DNA of 64,000 bases from the NCBI GenBank assembly GCA_900473205.1, contig UCLB01000001.1:248001-312000 (forward strand), in the 5' to 3' direction. Shown here in pieces: positions 45,658-54,663 of the stretch (the stretch's first letter is position 1; each line of letters starts with the position of its first letter). The notes under the pieces were generated by a model. That model had not been told where the DNA came from and ran no database searches. It saw only the letters and a program-made list of their open reading frames with translations. Origin of the DNA: Hyphomicrobiales bacterium. GTDB lineage: Bacteria; Pseudomonadota; Alphaproteobacteria; Rhizobiales; Rhizobiaceae. The translations under genes and the position numbers were made by a program.

Positions 45658-47645
45658 TTACTCAGCAGTTGCCTGGATATCGACCTTATCCAAGAGTAGC
45701 ATCGGGTCTTCCGATGCGGCGATCAGATCGAAGATGCCGAGGCCGTTGGGGCCTGTCGCTTTGGCGGTGACCGTCAAGGTGCCCGGGTCGCTGGCGAAGC
45801 GGGCGAGGGCTTCCATTGCATTCTGAAGTTTGGGTTGTTCGCCCGAAATCTGCATCAGTATGACATTGACGCCTAGGCTGAGGGTCCCGCGAACCTGATC
45901 CTCGGTCATGTCGTTTTGCAGGGCGTAGAGCTTGATCGCTTTCGCCATCATACCTTCGTCTTTGACCGTAAGCTTCATTTCCCGACCGGCGATTCCGAAA
46001 AGCGCGGCTTGGGCGCGATTGATGTCGAGGGAGAAGAACTCCTGCGTGAAGCCGCTGATGAGGCCTGAAAGATTGACGCTCCCGAAATCCTTGCTGCTGA
46101 GGGAAATGTCGCGGATATCGAGATTGTCGCTCGGCTCATCCCATCCCGCGGAGAAGCCATAGGAAAAGGTCAGCGCGTCCAATTCCAGTTTGCGCGCCTC
46201 AATGAAGATTTCCTCCGACGAGTCTGCCGGGACAGGTAGTGAAAGGTCATCCTGCCTGATTTCGACATCGGTTGGGATGCCGTTGAAGGGCTTTGTCAGA
46301 GCCATTTCGAAGTTTCGAAGCGAGAACTTGATGCGCTCGGGCGTTCCGGTTGTTTCGCCGTCCGACTGTTCGGGTGCAGTGGCATCAATGTTGATCCCGC
46401 CGAGACGAATTCGGCCAATTTCCGGCATGAGACGCTGAAACTGAAAGGTTGCCAGTTCAGTTTCATCCAGCCCGACGATTTCGGAGAGACCTTTTGCGGT
46501 TGCAGTCCAGTCGAAGCCCTTCAGGCTCAACTCATCAACTCCAATTTTGTCGTTGTCGCTTCCAATCCGCATTCCATTCATGGCGAAGTCGACCTTGCGA
46601 CCGTCCATCTGCATGTCCATACGGTCGATTTCGCCTTTGACCCTTTTCCCTGTCGACCCTTCTTCCTTATCCGGCACATCTGCCTTGAAACCGAGCAACT
46701 GCATGTTGCTCTTGCCGAATATGTCGAAAATTGAGAGCGCTTTGGTCAAAAGCGCTTTTTGCTCGGCTGGTGGAAGCTCATTGGGATTTTTGTTCGCTGT
46801 CAGTGCAGCTATGGTGTCCGCAAGTGGTTCGGCTGGCATGCGTACGCTAAAGCCGTCGCTGCGGATTTCATCATAGCCAAAACGTGCGTCGCCCTCGGAA
46901 AACGATATGTTCTTGACTGAGAGCGGACCGTAAAGCGGTTTTGCTTCCTTATCGTTGGGGCCTGCCTTTTCCGAATAAATTCTGGCGAGGTAAGCGAGGT
47001 CGATATCCTGGCCGGTCAACACCCCGTTCGATCCGACAACGTGCTTCTTTTTCAACTCGCCGCTGGCATCGGGCAAATCCATCTGGATGTCGTAGCTGGC
47101 CGTCTCAATTGAGTAACGCGCGATGTGGCCGTCGGTAACGTCTGTGAGAGCCGCGTTCTTGTAGGTGATCTTCTGCTGCAGGGTCGGAGTGGATTGGGTG
47201 AAGACCATCTCAGGCGTGGAGATGCTCTTTGCCTTAAAGCGCTCGATCCGTCTTGAGAGGGAGTTAGCGCGCTCTTGGTCCGACACGCCCTGCTTTCTCT
47301 GGAAAGCAACATTTTCGACGCGAACCTCAGCCATCGATATCTGTCCGGTGGGCGCGTCGATGGTAACGTCTTTCATCTCTAGAATCCCATCCAGAAATGA
47401 TAATTTCGGTCGACCATCGATTGCCGCGATACGAATATTCTTGCCATCTTCAAGCGGCAGGGTCAGTTCGCGAACACATCGACGGAACCTACTGTTGCAC
47501 CGCTGCGAGCGATCAAATCCTTGACTTTCCCTTCGTAGAAAAACTTTGCCCCCATGCCACCGGCTACGACAACAGCGATAAGCGCTGCGGAAATCCAAAG
47601 CGCCTTGGACTTACGCTTGCCGGTCTGGGAATTTGCCTGTTCCAC
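45658..47645 (-). pseudogene. Large membrane-anchored protein with a broken frame
   Basis: Two frames together make one gene. ATG 47645 begins a 60-residue piece (MEQANSQTGKRKSKALWISA, then a membrane helix) that stops at TGA 47463. A +1 frame then continues from about 47470 to 45658 with LTLPLEDGKNIRIAAIDGRP and some 600 more residues of one continuous, mostly soluble protein. The N-terminal 40 residues of the long frame are not protein-like. A single missing base near 47463-47470 explains it, either real decay or a sequence error. The family is unknown to me; the layout (one N-terminal helix, then long repetitive beta-rich domain) suggests a periplasmic protein. Confidence 0.75.
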
Positions 47646-47828
47646 GAATTGGTCCTCTCCAACACATATTAAGTTGAAGGTCTTTTAAGCACGCGAAAGT
47701 TGCTTAGCAAGTGGCTGTTAAAGGTCGGCAGTAATTACACAAATGACCGTTGGCGAGCAGCCCCATAGTGGCATGTGGGCTATCAGATTCTCCTCTTGAT
47801 AAAAGTCCAAACTCTGTTAATCGGTAAG

Positions 47829-47839
47829 ATGTCAGACCA
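47829..47839. promoter_or_regulatory. FadR-family operator upstream of the GntR gene
   Basis: ATGTCAGACCA fits the FadR-subfamily pattern TNGTNNNACNA at all fixed positions except the first. It lies 22 bp before the annotated start of the GntR gene, a typical place for autoregulation. Confidence 0.45.
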
Positions 47840-47860
47840 ATTAATCGCGTTGGGACTTGT

Positions 47861-48580
47861 ATGAAGCAGGGTGCCGGAAGTGCATTGATGACGCCTTTGC
47901 CCGCTGTCGACCGGGTGCGACAGGTTGAGGTCGCGCTTTCGGAGTTTGTCGAGCGTGCGGGATTGAAGGCGGGCAGCCGATTGCCGGCGGAACGGGAACT
48001 GATGCTGGCTCTTGGCGTTGGCCGCTCCACCATTCGCGAAGTCATCCGCAAGTTTCAGGCGCTGGGCGTTATCGATAGTCGCAAAGGCAGCGGCAATTAT
48101 CTGATCAAGCCTATTTCCGGCGCGACTGTGCACATGCCAATCTCGATTGAGGCCGAAAGCCTTCGTGATGCGTTGCTTATGACGCTGGAGGTGCGGCGCG
48201 GCATAGAGGTCGAGGCGTCCATGGCGGCTGCACGCCGCAGGACCGATGATGACGTTGAGCGGATGCGGCTGCGGCTTGAGGAAATGGAGCGGGTCCATCT
48301 TGCCGAGGGTACGTCCGGCAAGGCCGACCTCGCTTTCCATCTGTCCATTTACGACGCAACCCATAATTCGCTATTCAAGCAACTGCTAGAGCAGATGCGC
48401 GAAGGCTTCGAACGTTTCTGGTCCAAGCCGTTCGACAGGCCGGATTTCGCCTCTCGCTCATTTCCATTTCACCGCACGCTTTTCAACGCGATTGTCGCCC
48501 AAGACGCCGGTGCTGCGCGGGCGGAAACATTGAAAATTCTCGCAATTGTCGAGGAAGATATCAAGGACATGTCCAAATGA
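47861..48580 (+). CDS. GntR-family regulator, FadR subfamily (FCD domain)
   Basis: A 239-residue regulator. The N-terminal winged helix (RLPAERELMLALGVGRSTIREVIRK) is the GntR signature. The C-terminal FCD domain (about 100-230) carries HLSIYDATHN, part of its metal/ligand site. FadR-type regulators usually sense organic acids or sugar acids. Its stop overlaps the start of the PLP enzyme gene by four bases, so it controls and shares the operon running to 54021. ATG 47888 with GGAAG ahead is an alternative start. Confidence 0.9.
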   Translation: MKQGAGSALMTPLPAVDRVRQVEVALSEFVERAGLKAGSRLPAERELMLALGVGRSTIREVIRKFQALGVIDSRKGSGNYLIKPISGATVHMPISIEAESLRDALLMTLEVRRGIEVEASMAAARRRTDDDVERMRLRLEEMERVHLAEGTSGKADLAFHLSIYDATHNSLFKQLLEQMREGFERFWSKPFDRPDFASRSFPFHRTLFNAIVAQDAGAARAETLKILAIVEEDIKDMSK

Positions 48581-49752
48581 GCGATGGCTCCGATCTTTTC
48601 GATCCCGCATCTCTAATCGTAGCCCATGATGGCGTGCATGCTTTCGACGCGGTCGTGCCGCCAATCGTGCAGACGTCTCTGTTCACCTTCTCCAGTTATG
48701 ACGAAATGGTCGCCACCTATCGCGGCGAAAAGAGCCGCCCGGTTTACACCCGCGGCTTGAACCCCACGGTGCGCATGTTCGAGGAAATGCTGGCCAAGCT
48801 TGAGGGAGCGGAAGATGCGCTTGGTTTTGCGAGCGGTATGGCAGCGATTTCGTCCACCGTTTTGTCATTCGTGTCGCCCGGAGATCGTATCCTTGCAGTA
48901 CGCCACGTTTACCCGGATGCCTTCCGTCTATTCGGCACGTTGTTGAAGCGCATGAACATCGAGGTCACCTATGTGGATGGCCGGGACGAGGCGGCTATCG
49001 AAAAGGCGATGCCCGGTGCCAAGCTGTTCTACATGGAAAGCCCGACAAGCTGGGTCATGGAAGCGCATGACGTCGGCGCGCTGGCGGCAATTGCAAAACG
49101 CCATGGCGCCATCTCGGTGATAGATAATTCATGGGCCAGCCCCATCTTTCAAAAGCCCTTGTCGCTCGGTGTCGATCTGGTTCTCCATTCGGCATCGAAG
49201 TATCTCGGCGGACACAGTGATGTCGTTTCGGGCGTCGTCGCCGGTTCCAAAGCCATGATCGACCGCATCCGTGCGGAAGCCTATCCCTATCTTGGTGGCA
49301 AGATGTCACCCTTCGATGCATGGTTGCTAATACGCGGTCTGCGTACGCTGCCAATCCGCATGAAGGCACATCAGGAATCGGCGCTAGAAATCGCGTCACG
49401 GCTACAGGCGCTCGATGTGGTGGAAACTGTCTGCCATCCCGGCTTGGCGAACCGCCTACCTGCTGGCCTTAACGGCACTTCCGGCCTGTTTTCCTTCATA
49501 TTCCGCGAGGGTGTCGATGTACGGGCCTTCGCTGACCGGCTTAAGCTTTTCAAACTTGGAGTTTCCTGGGGCGGGCATGAAAGTCTGATCGTCCCCGGTG
49601 AAGTGGTGCTCGAACAGAAAGCGCAGCCAAATTCGGCGCATACGTTCGGCATCAGCCCGCGCTCCGTGCGCCTGCATGTCGGACTGGAGGGCACCGACGC
49701 ACTTTGGAATGACCTTGAACCCGCGATCAGGGAGGCTTCCGCCGCGGCCTGA
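48577..49752 (+). CDS. Cystathionine beta-lyase-like PLP enzyme (Cys/Met family)
   Basis: A 391-residue PLP enzyme of the Cys/Met metabolism family. The cofactor lysine is Lys208 in SASKYLGGHSDV, and YTRGLNPTV with LEGAEDALGFASGMAAI are the usual N-terminal motifs. It resembles cystathionine beta-lyases, which split cystathionine or related C-S compounds to homocysteine or a thiol, pyruvate and ammonia. Being co-transcribed with a sugar importer is unusual and suggests a substrate that arrives from outside. Reaction specificity within the family (beta- or gamma-lyase, synthase) cannot be settled from sequence alone. Confidence 0.87.
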   Translation: MSDGSDLFDPASLIVAHDGVHAFDAVVPPIVQTSLFTFSSYDEMVATYRGEKSRPVYTRGLNPTVRMFEEMLAKLEGAEDALGFASGMAAISSTVLSFVSPGDRILAVRHVYPDAFRLFGTLLKRMNIEVTYVDGRDEAAIEKAMPGAKLFYMESPTSWVMEAHDVGALAAIAKRHGAISVIDNSWASPIFQKPLSLGVDLVLHSASKYLGGHSDVVSGVVAGSKAMIDRIRAEAYPYLGGKMSPFDAWLLIRGLRTLPIRMKAHQESALEIASRLQALDVVETVCHPGLANRLPAGLNGTSGLFSFIFREGVDVRAFADRLKLFKLGVSWGGHESLIVPGEVVLEQKAQPNSAHTFGISPRSVRLHVGLEGTDALWNDLEPAIREASAAA

Positions 49753-49791
49753 CGTTTCTAAAGAACCGACCAAAACAAAAGGGAGAACGAA

Positions 49792-51051
49792 ATGAAAAAA
49801 CTGGTAGTAGCAGCATTCTTCACCGCCATGATGGCCGGTACGGCGCTTGCCGATACAAGCCTGAAGCTCGTGGAAGTCATTACAAGCCCTGAGCGCACGG
49901 AAGTATTGAAAACTCTCGTCGCGAAATTCGAGGCTGCCAATCCCGGCACGAAGGTCGAGATCATTTCGCTTCCCTGGAACGAAGCCTTTCAAAAATTCGC
50001 CACCATGGTTTCAGCGGGCGACGTTCCAGACGTCGTTGAAATGCCCGACACCTGGTTGTCGCTTTATGCGAATAACAACATGCTCGAAAGTCTGGAGCCG
50101 TATCTGGCCAAGTGGGAGCATACTCCTGGTTTGAGCGAACGTGCCTTGGAACTGGGCCGCGATGTCAAGAACACCGCTTACATGTTGCCCTACGGCTTTT
50201 ACCTGCGCGCGATGTTCTACAACAAAAAGCTTCTCGATCAGGCCGGTGTAAAGGAACTACCGAAGACGCTCGACGAGTTTGCCGACGCTTCGAAGAAGAT
50301 TGCGGCCATTCCCGGCAAATATGGCTATTGCCTGCGCGGCGGTGCGGGTGGTCTGAACGGTTGGGTCATGTTCGGCGCGGCGATGGCGGGTTCAAACGAG
50401 TTCTTCACCAAGGAAGGCAAATCGACCTTCGATAGCCCCGGCTGGATCAAGGGCCTGACCTATGTCATCGACCTCTACAAGAATGGCTATGCACCGAAGG
50501 ACAGCGTCAACTGGGGCTTCAATGAAATCGTTGCAGGTTTCTATTCTGGCACCTGCGCGTTCCTCGATCAGGATCCAGATGCTCTGATTGCGATTGCACA
50601 GCGGATGAAAGCGGACGATTTCGGCGTGATGACGATGCCGAAGGGTCCTGATGGCAAAGCATTCCCGACCATCGGGTTTGCTGGCTGGTCGATGATGGCA
50701 ACGTCGAAGGACAAGGACCTGTCCTGGAAGCTGATCGAAACACTCGAAGGGCCAGAGGGCAATATCGAGTGGAACAAGAAGACCGGGGCTCTTCCCGTCC
50801 ACACTTCTGCGGAAAAGGATCCCTTCTACGCCAGCGAACAGTTCAAGGGCTGGTTCGACGAGTTGGCAGACAAGAACGCGGTGCCAACCACCATGCCGAC
50901 CTATCTCCAGGAATTCGCCTATTTCAAGGATTCGCTCGTCATCAAAACCTCGCAGGAAGCTCTTCTGGGTGACATCACACCGGAAGATCTTGCCAAGCAG
51001 TGGGCGGATTACATGACGAAGGCCCAAGAGAAGTTCCTGTCTACCAAGTGA
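49792..51051 (+). CDS. Sugar ABC importer (CUT1), binding protein
   Basis: A 419-residue family 1 solute-binding protein. A Sec signal peptide of about 20 residues ends at GTALA. The mature part has the usual EVLKTLVAKFEAANPGTKVE and, near the end, TLEGPEGNIEWNKKTGALPV. It follows the PLP enzyme by 39 bp and precedes its two permeases and ATPase, so the importer is complete. The ligand may be a sugar or a sugar-linked sulphur or amino compound; the last is an inference from the neighbour. Confidence 0.92.
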   Translation: MKKLVVAAFFTAMMAGTALADTSLKLVEVITSPERTEVLKTLVAKFEAANPGTKVEIISLPWNEAFQKFATMVSAGDVPDVVEMPDTWLSLYANNNMLESLEPYLAKWEHTPGLSERALELGRDVKNTAYMLPYGFYLRAMFYNKKLLDQAGVKELPKTLDEFADASKKIAAIPGKYGYCLRGGAGGLNGWVMFGAAMAGSNEFFTKEGKSTFDSPGWIKGLTYVIDLYKNGYAPKDSVNWGFNEIVAGFYSGTCAFLDQDPDALIAIAQRMKADDFGVMTMPKGPDGKAFPTIGFAGWSMMATSKDKDLSWKLIETLEGPEGNIEWNKKTGALPVHTSAEKDPFYASEQFKGWFDELADKNAVPTTMPTYLQEFAYFKDSLVIKTSQEALLGDITPEDLAKQWADYMTKAQEKFLSTK

Positions 51052-51058
51052 ACGAGAC

Positions 51059-51088
51059 ACGCAGCGCGCTCAAAAGGGCGCGTTGCGT
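51059..51088 (+). repeat. Stem-loop after the binding-protein gene
   Basis: ACGCAGCGCGC at 51059-51069 pairs with GCGCGTTGCGT at 51078-51088, an 11-bp stem with one G-U pair and an 8-base loop. It lies 7 bases past the binding-protein stop, in the 119-bp gap before the first permease. It is the longest of the five such stem-loops here and has no T run. Confidence 0.7.
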
Positions 51089-51170
51089 GACCCTGCCGCA
51101 AGACCGGAACACCTGGGATCAGCGCATGGCGTCTTAGCCGCCATGACCCTATGTCGCTGAGGAGCAAGAC

Positions 51171-52106
51171 ATGTCCTACATTCAAAACGCCGGTCCTATG
51201 GCGCAGCGTCGACCCGCATTACGCCGGCGGCTTGCTGTCGCAGCCGAGCCCTGGCTATACAGCGCACCCGTACTGGTCCTCATCATAACCGTGATGATGG
51301 TGCCGCTGCTGCTGGGTCTTTCCTATGCTTTTCGCGATGTTCAATTGCTCAATCCGTTTTCCGGCGGCTTTGTCGGGCTTGATCATCTAAAAGCGCTTTC
51401 ACAGGACACCGCATTTTATCGCGCTCTCAAAAACACTCTTTGGTGGACCGGGGCATCGGTTTTCCTGCAGTTCTTCTTCGGCCTTATTCTTGCGCTGCTG
51501 CTCGACAAACCATTTGCAGGGCGAGGACTGGCACAGGCACTGGTTTTCCTGCCCTGGGCCGTGCCGACCTTTCTGGCAGGTCTCAATTGGGCATGGCTGT
51601 TCAATCCTGTCATTGGCCCGCTGCCGCACTGGTTGACGTGGCTTGGAGTGCTATCGGCTCCCAACAACATTCTTGCCGACCCGAATTTGGCAATGTGGGG
51701 GCCTATCATCGCAAATGTCTGGTGGGGCATTCCCTTTTTTGCCATCACTCTGCTGGCTGCTCTACAGGCCATACCCCGCGATCTCTATGAGGCTGCCTCC
51801 ATAGACGGGGCCAGTCCGCTTCAGCGTTTCACATCGATAACGCTTCCATTTCTCGCGCCGACGATTGCCATAACCGTGCTACTGCGCACAGTGTGGATCG
51901 CCAATTTCGCCGATCTCATCATCGTCATGACAAATGGCGGCCCGGCGGATCGAACGCAGATTGTTGCAAGCTACATTTTCACGCAAGCCTTCAAGCGGCT
52001 GGATTTCGGTTATGCCTCGGCAATCGCCCTGGTGCTTTTGGTGCTTCTGCTTGCCTACTCCATGCTGATCGTCATCATGCGCCAGCGCCTCATCGAGAAG
52101 GATTGA
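51171..52106 (+). CDS. Sugar ABC importer, permease 1 (MalF type)
   Basis: A 311-residue CUT1 permease of the MalF type with six predicted helices and an EAA loop (EAASIDGASPLQRFTSITLP). GAGGAG precedes ATG 51171 at good spacing. It is 3 bases from the partner permease and belongs to the operon 47861-54021. Confidence 0.92.
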   Translation: MSYIQNAGPMAQRRPALRRRLAVAAEPWLYSAPVLVLIITVMMVPLLLGLSYAFRDVQLLNPFSGGFVGLDHLKALSQDTAFYRALKNTLWWTGASVFLQFFFGLILALLLDKPFAGRGLAQALVFLPWAVPTFLAGLNWAWLFNPVIGPLPHWLTWLGVLSAPNNILADPNLAMWGPIIANVWWGIPFFAITLLAALQAIPRDLYEAASIDGASPLQRFTSITLPFLAPTIAITVLLRTVWIANFADLIIVMTNGGPADRTQIVASYIFTQAFKRLDFGYASAIALVLLVLLLAYSMLIVIMRQRLIEKD

Positions 52107-52109
52107 CCC

Positions 52110-52940
52110 ATGACCGGCAAAATTCTCGTTACCGTTTCGCATCGTCTGGCAATCCTCGCTTACATCGCCTTTGCGCTCTTTCCACTGTTCTGGCTGCTCA
52201 AGGTTTCGGTGACGCCGAACGACCTGCTGTACAGCGAGGGTGTCCGCATCTGGCCGTCGCGTGCGACCTTCGATCACTACAGGTTCGTGATCGAAAACAG
52301 TGCCTTCCCGACCTTCTTCAAGAACAGCGTTATCGTGGCAGGATCGACTGCTTTTGCCGTGACGATTTTGTCGTCTCTTTCGGGTTACGCCCTCTCGCGG
52401 TTTCGCTTTCGTGGCAAATACTGGATCATTGCGCTGATGCTGATTACGCAGATGTTTCCGCTGGTCATGTTGGTGGCGCCCATTTTCAAGATGCTTTCAC
52501 CGCTTGGTTTGACCAATAGCCTCACCGGGCTTGTCATCGTCTACACCGCGTTCAATGTGCCATTCGCCACATTCCTGATGCAGTCCTTCTTCGACGGCAT
52601 TCCAAAGGATTTGGAAGAGGCCGCGATGATTGATGGTGCTAGCCGCTTCACGGCGTTCCGCCAGATCATCCTGCCTTTGACGCTGCCGGGAATAGCGGCA
52701 ACGCTGGGCTTCGTCTTTACGGCGGCGTGGAGCGAGTTGCTCTTTGCGCTGATGCTCATTTCAGGAAACGAGAGTGCGACATTCCCGGTCGGTCTGCTGA
52801 CGTTCGTCTCAAAGTTCTCGGTCGATTTCGGGCAAATGATGGCGGCGGGCGTTCTCGCGCTCATTCCGGCGTGCCTCTTCTTCCTGCTTATTCAACGATA
52901 TCTCGTGCAAGGCCTGACGGCTGGCGCGGTGAAAGGATAA
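52110..52940 (+). CDS. Sugar ABC importer, permease 2 (MalG type)
   Basis: A 276-residue CUT1 permease of the MalG type, with LFPLFWLLKVSVTPND early, an EAA loop (EAAMIDGASRFTAFRQIILP) and the standard C-terminus LVQGLTAGAVKG. AAGGA precedes ATG 52110. It pairs with the MalF-type subunit and is followed after 4 bases by the ATPase. Confidence 0.93.
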   Translation: MTGKILVTVSHRLAILAYIAFALFPLFWLLKVSVTPNDLLYSEGVRIWPSRATFDHYRFVIENSAFPTFFKNSVIVAGSTAFAVTILSSLSGYALSRFRFRGKYWIIALMLITQMFPLVMLVAPIFKMLSPLGLTNSLTGLVIVYTAFNVPFATFLMQSFFDGIPKDLEEAAMIDGASRFTAFRQIILPLTLPGIAATLGFVFTAAWSELLFALMLISGNESATFPVGLLTFVSKFSVDFGQMMAAGVLALIPACLFFLLIQRYLVQGLTAGAVKG

Positions 52941-52944
52941 ATCC

Positions 52945-54021
52945 ATGGCCTCCATCGAGCTTAACCGCGTTGTCAAGTCCTATGGCGATCATCCTGTGCT
53001 GCACGGCGTTGACCTTTCCATTGCGGATGGCGAGTTCGTCGTTCTCGTCGGCCCATCCGGCTGCGGCAAATCCACCTTGCTGCGCATGATCGCGGGGTTG
53101 GAGGAGATTACATCAGGCACGCTTTCCATCGACGGGCAGATGGTCAACGACCTGAAGCCGAAGGACCGGGATATCGCCATGGTTTTCCAGTCTTACGCTC
53201 TTTATCCCCATATGAGCGTCGCGGATAATATGAGCTACAGCCTTCGTCTGCGGCGCAGCCCCAAAGAAGTGATTGCCGCCGCCGTCTCTTCCGCATCGAG
53301 CAAACTTGGGCTCGACCCCTATCTCGCACGTCGCCCGAAGGCGCTGTCCGGTGGACAGCGTCAGCGTGTCGCCATGGGACGCGCCATCGTGCGACAGCCA
53401 AAGGCATTCCTGTTCGATGAACCGCTGTCGAACCTTGATGCTCGTCTACGGGAGCAGATGCGGGCCGAGATTAAACGCATGCACGCAGACCTCGGGGCGA
53501 CTTCGGTCTACGTCACACATGACCAGATCGAAGCAATGACCCTGGCCTCACGGATCGTGGCGATGAATGAGGGCTATGTTCAACAGATCGGAGCGCCGCT
53601 CGATCTCTACGACCGACCTGCAAACCTGTTCGTCGCGGGTTTCATCGGGTCGCCGGGAATGAACTTCCTTGAAGGGCATTGTGTGCAGAAGGCAGAGGGC
53701 AGCTATATGGCTCTACCCGACGGCAGCGAACTTGGTCTTGGCAGAAAACTTCCGGTCGAACAAGGCGAAGCGATGACGCTCGGTATTCGACCCGAGCACG
53801 TCATCGTGGCTCCTCAAGCGGGCGGTATTGAGGCGCAGGTCGAACTGGTAGAGCCTACAGGTCTTGGGATCATCCTGCACTTGAAGGTGCACGGCCTACC
53901 TTTCAAACTATTCTCATCCGACCGCGCGTTGCTACAGCCAGGCATATCGATCAGCGTTGGTCTGCCTGAAGATAAGCTCCATGTCTTTGACCGAGATGGA
54001 AATAGGGTTGAAGCGGATTGA
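52945..54021 (+). CDS. Sugar ABC importer, ATPase (MalK/UgpC type)
   Basis: A 358-residue MalK/UgpC-type ATPase. Walker A is GPSGCGKST, the signature [15 protein letters not shown] and Walker B FLFDEPLSNLDA; a TOBE-type tail starts near residue 240 (FIGSPGMNFLEG, IRPEHV). It is complete and ends the operon. It is closely similar to the partial ATPase at 1-393, so the two could be paralogues. Confidence 0.93.
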   Translation: MASIELNRVVKSYGDHPVLHGVDLSIADGEFVVLVGPSGCGKSTLLRMIAGLEEITSGTLSIDGQMVNDLKPKDRDIAMVFQSYALYPHMSVADNMSYSLRLRRSPKEVIAAAVSSASSKLGLDPYLARRPKALSGGQRQRVAMGRAIVRQPKAFLFDEPLSNLDARLREQMRAEIKRMHADLGATSVYVTHDQIEAMTLASRIVAMNEGYVQQIGAPLDLYDRPANLFVAGFIGSPGMNFLEGHCVQKAEGSYMALPDGSELGLGRKLPVEQGEAMTLGIRPEHVIVAPQAGGIEAQVELVEPTGLGIILHLKVHGLPFKLFSSDRALLQPGISISVGLPEDKLHVFDRDGNRVEAD

Positions 54022-54049
54022 GCAATGGACAGGCAGGTGGGTCTCATGT

Positions 54050-54082
54050 TGAGCTCAGACCGCGCTCTTTGAACTGAGCTCA
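54050..54082 (+). terminator. Stem-loop after the sugar-importer operon
   Basis: TGAGCTCAG at 54050-54058 pairs perfectly with CTGAGCTCA at 54074-54082 across a 15-base loop, 29 bp after the last stop. It lacks a T run, but its position at the operon end suits termination. Confidence 0.5.
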
Positions 54083-54128
54083 CGAGTCCTCAGACAACCC
54101 GCACCGGCATCTGCATTGCCTACAATGA

Positions 54129-54395
54129 TTATTGTCTAACCCGCCCAAGGCGCTCAAGTAGCGTTTCGATAGTCTGGGAGATCGGCAGCTCAGGTGGATG
54201 GTCAAGCTTCGTGCGCTGGCGATAGGAAGGGCTTGTCGAATACCAGTCGATTAGGGCTGACGCCACTTCGGCGGCCCTCTCATCCGTTTTCCCGATATTG
54301 TTTTCTTCGCACCACGCAGTGTGAAACCGGTCTATCTCTTCAAGGTCGTCAGATGACAGCACAGGCAAGGTAGCGTTGGAAGGGTAGGGGTCCAT
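54129..54395 (-). CDS. Small conserved-looking hypothetical protein
   Basis: An 88-residue acidic soluble protein without a recognised family. The middle (DDLEEIDRFHTAWCEENNIG) and a helical segment (DERAAEVASALIDWYSTSPS) look like a folded all-alpha protein. A GGAAC-N16-TGTT element about 40 bases upstream suggests stress induction. It stands alone between a sugar-importer operon and an outer-membrane protein gene. Confidence 0.65.
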   Translation of the reverse strand: MDPYPSNATLPVLSSDDLEEIDRFHTAWCEENNIGKTDERAAEVASALIDWYSTSPSYRQRTKLDHPPELPISQTIETLLERLGRVRQ

Positions 54396-54433
54396 TTTAC
54401 ACCGTAAATGAGCGGTTTTAGGTCGTGACTAAC

Positions 54434-54458
54434 AACAACCGCTGGGCCACTTTGTTCC
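54434..54458 (-). promoter_or_regulatory. EcfG-type promoter candidate
   Basis: On the minus strand GGAAC (54458-54454) is followed after exactly 16 bases by TGTT (54437-54434), one base off the CGTT consensus. ATG 54395 lies about 40 bases downstream. Confidence 0.45.
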
Positions 54459-54663
54459 CGGACCACCCGTCACGCATTGTTGTAACGCGCAGAAATCCCA
54501 CCAAACCTTCGCATTAGGCGCCATGCTCATTCGTTGCCGTGGTGCAACGCTCTTTTCATTTCTAATTTCGAAAATACCGGAAAACAAAAGACGTCATAGA
54601 CAGCTAAGGCGGAATCAACCACGCTCAACCTATCGGCGGGGGCTGATTCAAAAAGGTTTTCAG

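Noticed and set aside
47463-47645. 60-residue frame as a separate small membrane protein
   Set aside because: It reads as the N-terminal anchor of the large protein in the adjacent frame, with the break at its stop codon. Two separate genes would leave the long frame without a credible start.
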